NCBI GenBank assembly: GCA_946615875.1 | Contig: CAMOIK010000061.1 | Location: 1-11,288, forward strand | DNA: 11,288 bases | Direction of reading: 5' to 3' | Source of the DNA: an uncultured Verrucomicrobiota bacterium | GTDB lineage: Bacteria; Verrucomicrobiota; Kiritimatiellia; RFP12; UBA1067 | In this document: piece after piece, positions 1 to 6,117 of the stretch | How the letters are laid out: the number at the start of each line of letters is the position of its first letter | Numbering within the stretch: the first letter of the stretch is position 1 | Notes under the pieces: model-generated | What the model was told of the DNA's origin: nothing | What the model saw: the letters and a program-made list of their open reading frames with translations, nothing else | The model's database searches: none | Translations under genes and position numbers: made by a program

Positions 1-284
1 GCGTGACGCCCGAGATGGCACGCACCAACATCGACATAGGCGGCCCTTGCATGGTTCGCGCCTCCGCGAAGAACTATCTGCGCGTGGCATCCGTGACCGA
101 CCCGCTCGACTACGCCAACATCGCGCAGGAGCTGGAGGCGCACGGCGGCACGATAGGCCTCGACACGCGCTTCAAGCTGATGAAGAAGGCGTTTGCGCAC
201 ACTGCGCAGTACGACACGGCGATTTCGCAGTTCTTCTCGACACGCACGTGGGAAGAGGTCAACGCCACGTATCGCCAGCATTGA
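1..284 (+). CDS. purH: IMP cyclohydrolase (PurH N-terminal, MGS-like domain), 3' end only
   Basis: The last step of purine synthesis, FAICAR to IMP in the cytosol, is done by the N-terminal domain of PurH. The visible 94 codons (frame beginning at base 3) match the second half of that domain. They include the NIDIGGP segment, the following MVRASAKN stretch, a VTDPLDY segment, and the AFAHTAQYDTAIS helix that closes the domain in bifunctional PurH. The gene is cut by the window edge; the GTG at base 3 lies inside the domain and is not the start. The protein stops about 14 residues after that helix, where normal PurH (about 510 aa) would continue into the AICAR transformylase domain. No such domain, and no RYGENPHQ-like motif, follows in any frame. 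This is therefore read as a stand-alone cyclohydrolase with the transformylase encoded elsewhere. A small palindrome (AGCGC-A-GCGCT, 285-295) follows the stop but has no T-run. Confidence 0.88.
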   Translation, partial: VTPEMARTNIDIGGPCMVRASAKNYLRVASVTDPLDYANIAQELEAHGGTIGLDTRFKLMKKAFAHTAQYDTAISQFFSTRTWEEVNATYRQH

Positions 285-353
285 AGCGCAGCGCTCGCTG
301 ACCGGCGACGATGGAGACACGCTTTCCCGCCGCTGCAAACTGACGCCGACTAG

Positions 354-1292
354 ATGACAAGCAAAGAGATCAAACACTGCCTTCGGCGGCCTTTCGAGTG
401 GCTGGGCATAATGTCCGCCGTCGCGGTGTTCGCGTTCATGCCGCGCCAAGCGATGCTCGTCTTGGCCGACATGGCCTCTGCCGTGATGTATCGTTTCGAC
501 GCCAAGGGGCGACGCCACGCCGCCGACAACCTCCGCGTAGTCTTCGGAGAAAGATGGCCCGGCTCGAAACGCGCGGAGAAGATCGTGCGGCGCAGCTACC
601 GCAACATGGCACGCGCGGTGGCACACGTCTTCTGGACCCTGCGCGATGCCAAGCGCCGCGCCGCCAGCGCCGGCGAAATGTCTGCCGAAGGAAAGGCGTT
701 CCTCGCGGCGAACAAGCCGGCGATCACAGTCTCGGCTCATCTGGGATGCTGGGAGATACTCTCGCAGCTCGCGTTCCTGGAGGGGCATCAGATGATGTCG
801 GTCGCCAAGGACATAGGCTCGTCAGGGATGACCTCGCTGCTGATGAAGGCGCGCAGGTCGATCGGGCAGGAAATCGTCCATGCCGACGGGGCGTTCCGCC
901 CGCTGATGACAGGCCTGAAATCCGGCAAGTCGCTAGGGCTGCTGGTGGATCAGCCGGTGCGCCCTTCAGACGGCGGGATATGGGTTCGCTTCTTTGGTCG
1001 CCCATATCCCGTCTCGGCAGCGCCGGCGTTCTTCGCAGCGAAAGGCAAGGCACCCGTCGCCGTCGCCTGGTCTCGTCCGCTTAAGGACGGGCGCTACCGC
1101 TGCGAAGTGCTGGCAAACTACGCTCCGGAAGAAATGCGCGACATATGGCGGGCGACGCAGCGCATCATGCACGACATCGAGAAGGTTGTTCGCCGTCATC
1201 CATCATGCTGGCTACTGAACTACAACGCCTTCCGCAAACACCCTAAACCAGACGAACTCGCCAAACTCGCCGAGAACGAGTCGAGAGGCTAG
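354..1292 (+). CDS. LpxL/HtrB-family lipid A (lysophospholipid) acyltransferase
   Basis: Members of this family add a secondary acyl chain to lipid A, or acylate related lysolipids, at the inner face of the cytoplasmic membrane. The 312 aa match the usual length (about 300). A hydrophobic N-terminal segment lies near residues 17-45 and fits the membrane anchor. The catalytic HX4E motif is seen as H129-LGCW-E134. A second family block runs from about residue 194 (LGLLVDQP, D199) through a glycine-rich GIWVRFFGRP segment, and the C-terminal PSCWLLNYNAFRKHP matches the family's P-x-x-W-x-W region. The ATG at 354 has no good Shine-Dalgarno and sits right after a TAG; no better in-frame start is seen. 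It lies 69 bases after the IMP cyclohydrolase and 95 bases before the glycosyltransferase. The next genes (glycosyltransferase, ketoreductase) support an envelope role. Family assignment is firm; the exact acceptor (lipid A or another glycolipid) is not shown, so no symbol is given. Confidence 0.88.
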   Translation: MTSKEIKHCLRRPFEWLGIMSAVAVFAFMPRQAMLVLADMASAVMYRFDAKGRRHAADNLRVVFGERWPGSKRAEKIVRRSYRNMARAVAHVFWTLRDAKRRAASAGEMSAEGKAFLAANKPAITVSAHLGCWEILSQLAFLEGHQMMSVAKDIGSSGMTSLLMKARRSIGQEIVHADGAFRPLMTGLKSGKSLGLLVDQPVRPSDGGIWVRFFGRPYPVSAAPAFFAAKGKAPVAVAWSRPLKDGRYRCEVLANYAPEEMRDIWRATQRIMHDIEKVVRRHPSCWLLNYNAFRKHPKPDELAKLAENESRG

Positions 1293-1313
1293 CGTCTTTG
1301 TCGTTGGTTGACA

Positions 1314-1329
1314 GTGGCTGGCTAGCCAC
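1314..1329 (+). other. small hairpin between acyltransferase and glycosyltransferase genes
   Basis: GTGGCT (1314-1319) and AGCCAC (1324-1329) form a perfect 6-bp stem with a 4-base loop. No run of T follows, so it is not a standard intrinsic terminator. A perfect TTGACA (1308-1313) lies just before it, but no good -10 is found 16-18 bases downstream. The role is unknown: it might be a weak attenuator, a protein site, or a decayed repeat unit. Confidence 0.4.
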
Positions 1330-1382
1330 AAACTCTTCCACCCCTTCCACCCTTCTCAACTTCCTAAACCCACTCAACTCTC
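1326..1382 (+). repeat. G-free pyrimidine/A tract with short internal repeats in glycosyltransferase leader
   Basis: These 57 bases contain no G on the + strand, in a genome where G is otherwise frequent. Inside are two copies of TTCCACCC (1336-1343 and 1345-1352) and two copies of CTCAACT (1355-1361 and 1373-1379). The tract ends five bases before the preferred ATG at 1388, so it would form most of an unstructured 5' leader without any Shine-Dalgarno. Similar G-poor sequence precedes gpsA and rhaB in this window. Confidence 0.65.
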
Positions 1383-1387
1383 GACCC

Positions 1388-2509
1388 ATGAAGGTGATGC
1401 AACTGGTGCCTGCAATGGAGCAGGGAGGCGTGGAACGCGGCGTAACGGAAATGAACCGTGCTTTTGCCGCGCATGGCTGGGAGAACGTGGTCGTCTCCGC
1501 CGGTGGTCGTCTCGCCGAGACTATCGTGGCTGACGGCGGCAGACACGTGACGCTCGACGTCAAAAGCAAAAATCCGCTGACCTATTTCGCGCGGACCCAT
1601 CGGCTTCGCGCGCTTCTCGACGCCGAACGTCCCGACGCCGTATGCGCCCATTCACGCGTTCCCGCCTGGCTCTTCGCGGGCGCGGCGAGGCGCGGCGCAC
1701 GGATGCCTTGGATCACCTTCGCGCACGGAGCCAACTCGATTTCGCCGTATTCGCGCATCATGACGCGCGGCGACCTCACCGTGACGCCGAGCCGCTACAT
1801 AGCCGACTACCTCAAGGCGGCCTACGGCATCGCCGAAGAAAAACTCCGCGTGATTCCGCGCGCAATCGAGCGTGACCGCTTCAATACGGCGGCCCTGGAC
1901 GCAGATTTCATCGCGGCAAAGCGCGGCGAATGGCGTGTCAACGGACGCAAGGTGGTAATGGGCGTAGGCCGCATCACGCAGCTCAAGGGCTACGACATCC
2001 TTGTGCAGGCGCTCGCCATGCTCCCGCAGGACTACATGCTGGTGATAGTCGGAGAAGCGGAAGAACTGCGCAGGGACGTGGAGGACGATCTGCGCAGACT
2101 CGTCGCAGAACTGGGACTTGGCGGACGCGTCGTCTTCGCCGGACATCAGCAGAAGGTGGCAGAGTGCCTGTCCATCGCCAGCGTGGTCGTGTCGTCCAAC
2201 GTGAAGAAGGCGGAGGCGTTCGGCCGTTCTATGGCGGAAGCATTGGCCATGGATCGCCCCGTTGTCGCCAAGGCGTTCGGCGGCGCTCTCGACATCATCG
2301 AGCCTGGCAGAAACGGAGAGTTTGTGGTGGACGGCACGCCAGATGAGTTCGCCTCCGCTATCGCAAAGGCGGCGACGGCTGGCTACAGCGGCATCCGCGA
2401 TGCGGCGCTAGACAAGTTCTCGTTCGACAGGATGGTCGCCGCTTCGCTTGCCGTTTACGAAGAAGTTGTCGCCAGCGCCTCGTCGACCGCCGGCGGGAGG
2501 AGGTTGTGA
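1388..2509 (+). CDS. family 4 glycosyltransferase (GT-B fold), probable LPS/cell-surface glycan enzyme
   Basis: This enzyme should transfer a sugar from a nucleotide-sugar donor to a growing envelope glycan on the cytosolic face. The 373 aa start MKVMQLVPAMEQGGVERG, the usual N-terminal strand plus glycine loop (residues 1-18) of GT4 enzymes. The second Rossmann domain begins near residue 188 with MGVGRITQLKGYD (R195, K200-G201), continues through VGEAEE (221-226) and FAGHQQ, and carries the EX7E donor-site motif as E276-AFGRSMA-E284 followed by PVVAKAFGG. A TTG at 1298 would give 30 extra residues, but these come from the G-free tract and are low-complexity, so ATG 1388 is preferred. That start has no Shine-Dalgarno. 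The stop overlaps the next gene's ATG by one base, implying translational coupling with the ketoreductase. The acyltransferase upstream suggests an LPS-core-like substrate; donor and acceptor sugars cannot be read from the sequence. Confidence 0.88.
   Translation: MKVMQLVPAMEQGGVERGVTEMNRAFAAHGWENVVVSAGGRLAETIVADGGRHVTLDVKSKNPLTYFARTHRLRALLDAERPDAVCAHSRVPAWLFAGAARRGARMPWITFAHGANSISPYSRIMTRGDLTVTPSRYIADYLKAAYGIAEEKLRVIPRAIERDRFNTAALDADFIAAKRGEWRVNGRKVVMGVGRITQLKGYDILVQALAMLPQDYMLVIVGEAEELRRDVEDDLRRLVAELGLGGRVVFAGHQQKVAECLSIASVVVSSNVKKAEAFGRSMAEALAMDRPVVAKAFGGALDIIEPGRNGEFVVDGTPDEFASAIAKAATAGYSGIRDAALDKFSFDRMVAASLAVYEEVVASASSTAGGRRL
2495..2503 (+). promoter_or_regulatory. strong Shine-Dalgarno that sets the ketoreductase start
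   Basis: GGGAGGAGG lies inside the last codons of the glycosyltransferase gene. It is 5 bases before the ATG at 2509 but only 2 bases before the GTG at 2506. The spacing therefore favours ATG 2509 as the start. It is the strongest ribosome binding site in the window. Confidence 0.75.
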
Positions 2510-3195
2510 TGGAGAAAAAGAGAGTCCTGGTCACAGGTTCGTCGCGAGGCATAGGCAAAGCGATCGCCGATACGCTCGCCGCGCAGGGCTATGACGTGAC
2601 TACGCATTCCGTGCGTTCGGGCGGCACGAGTCTGCGGTTTGACATAGCGGACCGTGAAGCCGCCCGCGCCGCGATCGAGGCGGACATCGCCGCTCGCGGC
2701 CCCTACTACGCCGTGGTGCTGAATGCGGGGATAAACCGCGACAGCGCCTTCCCGGCGATGGAGGATGCTGAATGGGACGCCGTCATCCGCACCGACCTCG
2801 ATGGCTTCTACAACGTACTCAAGCCGTGCGTGATGCCGATGGTTTCGGCGCGCATCAAGGGGCGCATCGTCGCCATTTCCTCCGTCTCCGGCATCGTAGG
2901 CAACCGCGGACAGACTAACTATTCCGCAGCGAAGGCCGGCGTTGTCGGCGCGGTCAAGGCGCTTGCCGTGGAGTTGGCCAAACGAGGCATCACTGTGAAC
3001 GCCGTCGCACCAGGCGTGATAGAGACGGACATGGCCGACGGCATCGCAGAGTTCGCCGACGAGGTGAAGAAAGCAATACCCATGCGCCGTTTTGGGTTGC
3101 CGAGCGAGGTAGCGTCGCTTGTGGCCTATCTGCTCTCGGACGGTGCTGCATACATCACCCGCCAGGTCATATCGGTGAACGGAGGCCTGGCCTGA
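2509..3195 (+). CDS. fabG: 3-oxoacyl-ACP reductase, FabG-type SDR (resembles aryl-polyene ketoreductases)
   Basis: This is a classical short-chain dehydrogenase expected to reduce 3-oxoacyl-ACP with NADPH in fatty-acid or polyene chain elongation. In 228 aa one sees the nucleotide motif TGSSRGIG (residues 9-16), NAG at 72-74, catalytic S125, Y138 and K142 (YSAAK), the APGVIETDM segment after the active site, and the ending ISVNGG. The fourth tetrad residue, normally Asn in a T-N-L context, is Asp here (T95-D96-L97, codon GAC). From memory, the segments DAVI-T-LD-FYNV--PC-MPM and SSVSG--GNRGQ-NYSAAKAG, and the ending TRQVIS-NGG, resemble the ketoreductase of aryl-polyene clusters more than housekeeping FabG. 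No ketosynthase, dehydratase or ACP gene is in view to confirm that. The start overlaps the glycosyltransferase stop by one base (TGATG). The SDR/FabG call is firm; the pathway is uncertain. Confidence 0.9.
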   Translation: MEKKRVLVTGSSRGIGKAIADTLAAQGYDVTTHSVRSGGTSLRFDIADREAARAAIEADIAARGPYYAVVLNAGINRDSAFPAMEDAEWDAVIRTDLDGFYNVLKPCVMPMVSARIKGRIVAISSVSGIVGNRGQTNYSAAKAGVVGAVKALAVELAKRGITVNAVAPGVIETDMADGIAEFADEVKKAIPMRRFGLPSEVASLVAYLLSDGAAYITRQVISVNGGLA

Positions 3196-3210
3196 CCTGC
3201 GCCGGTATCG

Positions 3211-3231
3211 AAACCTCGACTTCCAAACCTC
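3211..3231 (+). repeat. G-poor leader with direct repeat AAACCTC before gpsA
   Basis: AAACCTC occurs at 3211-3217 and again at 3225-3231, a 14-base period, in a 58-base gap rich in A and C and poor in G. It resembles in composition the tracts before the glycosyltransferase and rhaB. No promoter or terminator could be assigned in this gap. Confidence 0.45.
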
Positions 3232-3253
3232 AAATCAGAAACTGTGGGACATA

Positions 3254-4240
3254 ATGAAAATAACAGTGATAGGCGATGGCGGATGGGGCACGGCAAATGC
3301 GCTGCTGCTCGCCGGCTACGGACACGAGGTCACGCTCTGGGGCGCTTTTCCCGACCATGTCGAAGAGATGCGGCGCACCCGCCGCAACGATAGTTTCCTC
3401 GCGGGCGTGGCGCTGCCCGAGTCGTTGCGCCTGACCGCCGACTGCAAGGAAGCGGTAGAGGGCGCGGAAATAGTCGCGCTTGCACCGCCGTCGAAGTTTT
3501 TTGCGTCCGTGATGGAACGCTTCACCGGGCTGGTGACGCAGCGGCATCTCGTCGTTTCACTGACCAAGGGACTTTGCGAAAGGACGCACAAGCGCATGAC
3601 GCAGCTCGCTTGTGACATTCTCGGCGTCAAAGATGTAGTCGCGCTCGCCGGACCAACACACGCCGAGGAAGTTGCTCGGCGCATCCCGACCACAATTGTC
3701 GCGGCCTGCGGCGACATAAGCAAGGCCAAGGAAGTGCAGAGCGTGTGGTCTGGTCCGTTTTTCCGCGTGTACACTTCCTCCGATCCGGTGGGCGTGGAAA
3801 TCGGCGGCGCAGTCAAGAACGTAATCGCCATCGCCGTGGGATGCTCGGACGGCATGGGCTTCGGCGACAACACGCGCGCCGCGCTGATAACGCGCGGCCT
3901 GGCAGAGATGAAGCGCTTCGTGATCGCCTATGGCGGGCGTCCGGAAACGCTGAGCGGTCTCGCCGGCATAGGCGATCTGATCGTCACTTGCACGTCGCGG
4001 CACTCGCGCAACCACACTGTGGGAGAGCGGTTGGGCAAGGGCGAAAAGATAGGAGACATACTGGATTCTATGCAGATGGTTGCCGAGGGCGTGTGGAACT
4101 CCAAGGTAGTCCGCGAGCTCGCTGCGACGATGGGAGTGGAAATGCCCATATCCGACCTAGTATATGCACTTTGCCATGAAGACTTCGATGCGTCGCAGGC
4201 GGTCGAAGCCATGATGTCGCGGGAGCTCAAGAGCGAGTAG
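3254..4240 (+). CDS. gpsA: glycerol-3-phosphate dehydrogenase [NAD(P)+]
   Basis: GpsA reduces dihydroxyacetone phosphate to sn-glycerol-3-phosphate, the backbone for phospholipids, in the cytosol. The 328 aa match the family length. The N-terminal Rossmann motif is GDGGWG (residues 7-12). Further conserved blocks are SLTKGL with K105, LAGPTHAEEVA (131-141), EIGGAVKNVIAIAVG with the putative catalytic K188, TRGLAEM (213-219), and SGLAGIGDLIVTCTSRHSRN (234-253, D241, R252-N253), which closes the substrate site. All expected key residues are present. The start ATG 3254 has only a weak GGGA about 5 bases upstream. The gene is 58 bases after fabG and 30 bases before the prepilin peptidase, so it probably opens or joins the downstream operon. 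Its place among acyltransferase and fatty-acid genes fits membrane lipid supply. Confidence 0.96.
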   Translation: MKITVIGDGGWGTANALLLAGYGHEVTLWGAFPDHVEEMRRTRRNDSFLAGVALPESLRLTADCKEAVEGAEIVALAPPSKFFASVMERFTGLVTQRHLVVSLTKGLCERTHKRMTQLACDILGVKDVVALAGPTHAEEVARRIPTTIVAACGDISKAKEVQSVWSGPFFRVYTSSDPVGVEIGGAVKNVIAIAVGCSDGMGFGDNTRAALITRGLAEMKRFVIAYGGRPETLSGLAGIGDLIVTCTSRHSRNHTVGERLGKGEKIGDILDSMQMVAEGVWNSKVVRELAATMGVEMPISDLVYALCHEDFDASQAVEAMMSRELKSE

Positions 4241-4260
4241 AACCACGCGAAACACGAAAG
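4241..4260 (+). repeat. AACCACG..AACACGAAAG-type short element after gpsA
   Basis: The 20 bases right after the gpsA stop read AACCACGCGAAACACGAAAG, with an internal near-repeat (CACGCGAAA / CACGAAA). From memory, a close motif (ACCACGAAACACACGAAA) is scattered in many intergenic regions of Planctomycetes, Verrucomicrobia and related metagenome genomes. That match is recalled, not checked. Its last bases (AAAGG, 4257-4261) may also act as the Shine-Dalgarno for the ATG at 4271. Confidence 0.4.
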
Positions 4261-4270
4261 GTCTGTAGGA

Positions 4271-5140
4271 ATGTCGCTGTTTGCCGTGTATTCGTTGTTC
4301 GCGTTTGCGATGGGGGCGTGCGTCGCCTCCTTTCTCAATGTGGTGGTATGGCGCGTTCCCAGAGGAGAGTCGATTGTCTCGCCGCCTTCGCACTGCCCGA
4401 AGTGCGGCGCGGCGATTCGCTGGTGGCAGAATCTGCCCATCGTCTCTTGGCTCGCGCTGCGCGGCAGGTGCTCGCACTGCCACGCTCCAATATCGCCGCG
4501 CTATCTGCTAGTAGAGGCTTTGGGCGGCGCACTCTACCTCGCCGCATTCTGGCACACGTTCGCGCCGGGCGCTGCGGCATCGCTCTTCGCCATCGCAGAA
4601 CTGGTCACATGGTGGACGTGGATCGCGCTGATGATCGCCGGATCGTTCATAGACTTCGGCCATCAACTACTGCCGGACTTTGTGACGGTCGGCGGCATGG
4701 CGCTGGGACTCGCATTCGCGGCGGCGGAGACGGCGATTTTCTTGGCGACAACGCGGGTCGTACCGTCCGGATGGTGGGAATGCTCAAGCAGGATTGCAAT
4801 GTCCGTTGTCGGTCTTCTGGCGGGGCTTGCCATCATGGGCGCCATACGCTGGCTGGGGACAAAAGCATTCGGCCGCGAAGCGATGGGGATGGGCGACGTG
4901 CTGCTCATGGGAGCGGTAGGCTCGCTCTTCGGCCCGGTCGCTGTCGTCTTCTGCTTGATGCTCTCTGCTCTTCTCGGCTCCGTCGCGGGCGTCGGCGCAA
5001 TGCTTCTTTCCAAGACAAGGCTCGGACAGTTCGCGGCCATTCCATACGGCCCATACATATGCATGGCCTGTCTGATCTGGATGTTTCGCGGCCCGCAGGC
5101 CATCCACTGGTATCTTTCACTCCTTAAGCTCACACCATGA
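4271..5140 (+). CDS. prepilin leader peptidase / N-methyltransferase (A24 family)
   Basis: This polytopic membrane enzyme cleaves the leader of type IV pilins or type II secretion pseudopilins and methylates the new N-terminus. In 289 aa, the N-terminal segment MGACVASFLNVVVWRVPRGES (14-34) and the four-cysteine zinc-type motif C42-x2-C45...C67-x2-C70 mark the methyltransferase part. The peptidase part has FIDFGHQLLPD (127-136, D128 and D136) and GMGDV (206-210, D209), the aspartates expected of the family. Several hydrophobic segments (about 80-125, 137-160, 176-196, 213-246 and 258-272) fit a multi-pass protein. One oddity is that the usual Lys after the GxGD motif (GxGDxKL) is Leu (L211). 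The start at ATG 4271 has AAAGG about 9 bases upstream. The stop overlaps the next gene by 4 bases. No pilin or secretion gene is in the window, so pilus versus secretion use is open. Confidence 0.93.
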   Translation: MSLFAVYSLFAFAMGACVASFLNVVVWRVPRGESIVSPPSHCPKCGAAIRWWQNLPIVSWLALRGRCSHCHAPISPRYLLVEALGGALYLAAFWHTFAPGAAASLFAIAELVTWWTWIALMIAGSFIDFGHQLLPDFVTVGGMALGLAFAAAETAIFLATTRVVPSGWWECSSRIAMSVVGLLAGLAIMGAIRWLGTKAFGREAMGMGDVLLMGAVGSLFGPVAVVFCLMLSALLGSVAGVGAMLLSKTRLGQFAAIPYGPYICMACLIWMFRGPQAIHWYLSLLKLTP

Positions 5141-6117
5141 AAAAGCAAAAGACCGACTACTTCAAGGCCGTCATACTGGCGGGCGGCAACGGCGAGCGCT
5201 TCTGGCCGCTCTCTACGCCCGAACGACCCAAGCAATTCCTGCGCGTATTCGGCGGCGAAAGCCTGATACGCCAGAGCGTGAATCGTCTCGCGGGGCTGGT
5301 GCGCAACGAGGACGTCTTCGTGGTAACATCGCGCGCGCTCGTCGCCGCCACGCGCCGCGAACTGCCGGAGATACCCGAAAGCAACATCATCGGCGAGCCT
5401 ATGCGACGCGACACCGGCGCAGCCGTGGCGCTTGGCGTCGGCGTCGCCGGCGAAGGCATCGTGGGATTCTTCCCAAGCGACCAGATGGTCGCGGACCCGA
5501 CGGGCTTTCGCCACGCCGTGGCGACTGCCGCCGCCATTGCCGCGCGCCAGCCCAAGATTGTCACGATCGGCATCAAGCCCACTTTCCCGGCGACCGGTTT
5601 CGGCTACATCGATCCAGCCACCAAGCGCTTCGTGGAAAAACCCGGGGAACGCGAAGCGAAGGCATACCTCAAGGCCGGTTACCTCTGGAACGCGGGAATG
5701 TTTATTGCCTCTGCCGACACATTCCGCACAGCTTTCGAGCAATACGCCCCGGCGCTCATGCCGCTCATCGAAAGGCCGTCAGCCAATCTCGCCAAGGTTT
5801 ACGAGGGGCTGCCGAAGATATCGTTTGACTTCGCCGTCATGGAGAAATCGAAAGAAGTCGATGTGGTGCCTGGCGACTTCGGATGGGACGACGTAGGCAG
5901 CTTCACCGCCTTCGACAGGTATTTCCCGCACGACTCGCGGCGCAACGTCCGAGAAGGACCGTGCACGGTGGTAGATTCCGAAGACAACATCTGCGTGGCG
6001 CGCTCGGCCCGAATATCGCTGCTGGGCGTCAAAAACCTCGTGGTCATCACCACCCCGGACTCCGTTCTCGTCGCAGACAAGTCCAAGATTTCCGAAATGA
6101 AGAAACTGTTCAAATGA
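5137..6117 (+). CDS. manC: mannose-1-phosphate guanylyltransferase (GDP-mannose synthesis), monofunctional
   Basis: The enzyme joins mannose-1-phosphate and GTP to give GDP-mannose, a donor for surface glycans, in the cytosol. The 326 aa carry the nucleotidyltransferase signature ILAGGNGERFWPLS (13-26) with RPKQFL (30-35, K32), then FPSDQMV (112-118, metal-binding D115), FVEKP (165-169), WNAGMF (184-189), SFDFAVMEKS (229-238) and GDFGWDDVGSF (246-256). Together these are characteristic of mannose-1-phosphate guanylyltransferases rather than glucose-1-phosphate enzymes. The usual His of the P-[AS]-D-H motif is Gln (Q116). The C-terminal phosphomannose isomerase domain of the long (about 480 aa) enzymes is absent. 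ATGA overlaps at both ends (with the prepilin peptidase and with truA) suggest coupled translation. Together with the glycosyltransferase upstream it points to mannose- or fucose-type surface sugars, which is an inference. Confidence 0.93.
   Translation: MKKQKTDYFKAVILAGGNGERFWPLSTPERPKQFLRVFGGESLIRQSVNRLAGLVRNEDVFVVTSRALVAATRRELPEIPESNIIGEPMRRDTGAAVALGVGVAGEGIVGFFPSDQMVADPTGFRHAVATAAAIAARQPKIVTIGIKPTFPATGFGYIDPATKRFVEKPGEREAKAYLKAGYLWNAGMFIASADTFRTAFEQYAPALMPLIERPSANLAKVYEGLPKISFDFAVMEKSKEVDVVPGDFGWDDVGSFTAFDRYFPHDSRRNVREGPCTVVDSEDNICVARSARISLLGVKNLVVITTPDSVLVADKSKISEMKKLFK

Noticed and set aside
1308..1336. Perfect TTGACA as a promoter for the glycosyltransferase
   Set aside because: No acceptable -10 lies 16-18 bases downstream (the sequence there is AACTCT-like), so a complete sigma-70 promoter is not supported.
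1298..1387. N-terminal extension of the glycosyltransferase from a TTG at 1298
   Set aside because: The 30 extra residues come from the G-free repeat tract and are low-complexity; the GT4 fold begins exactly at ATG 1388.
4663..5742. Long open frame on the - strand opposite the prepilin peptidase and manC
   Set aside because: It spans two well-identified genes on the other strand and shows no recognisable domain; typical antisense openness of GC-rich coding DNA.
5883..6113. Upstream extension of TruA inside manC
   Set aside because: The encoded residues are Arg/His-rich out-of-frame manC sequence; ATG 6114 gives the normal TruA start region and an ATGA overlap.
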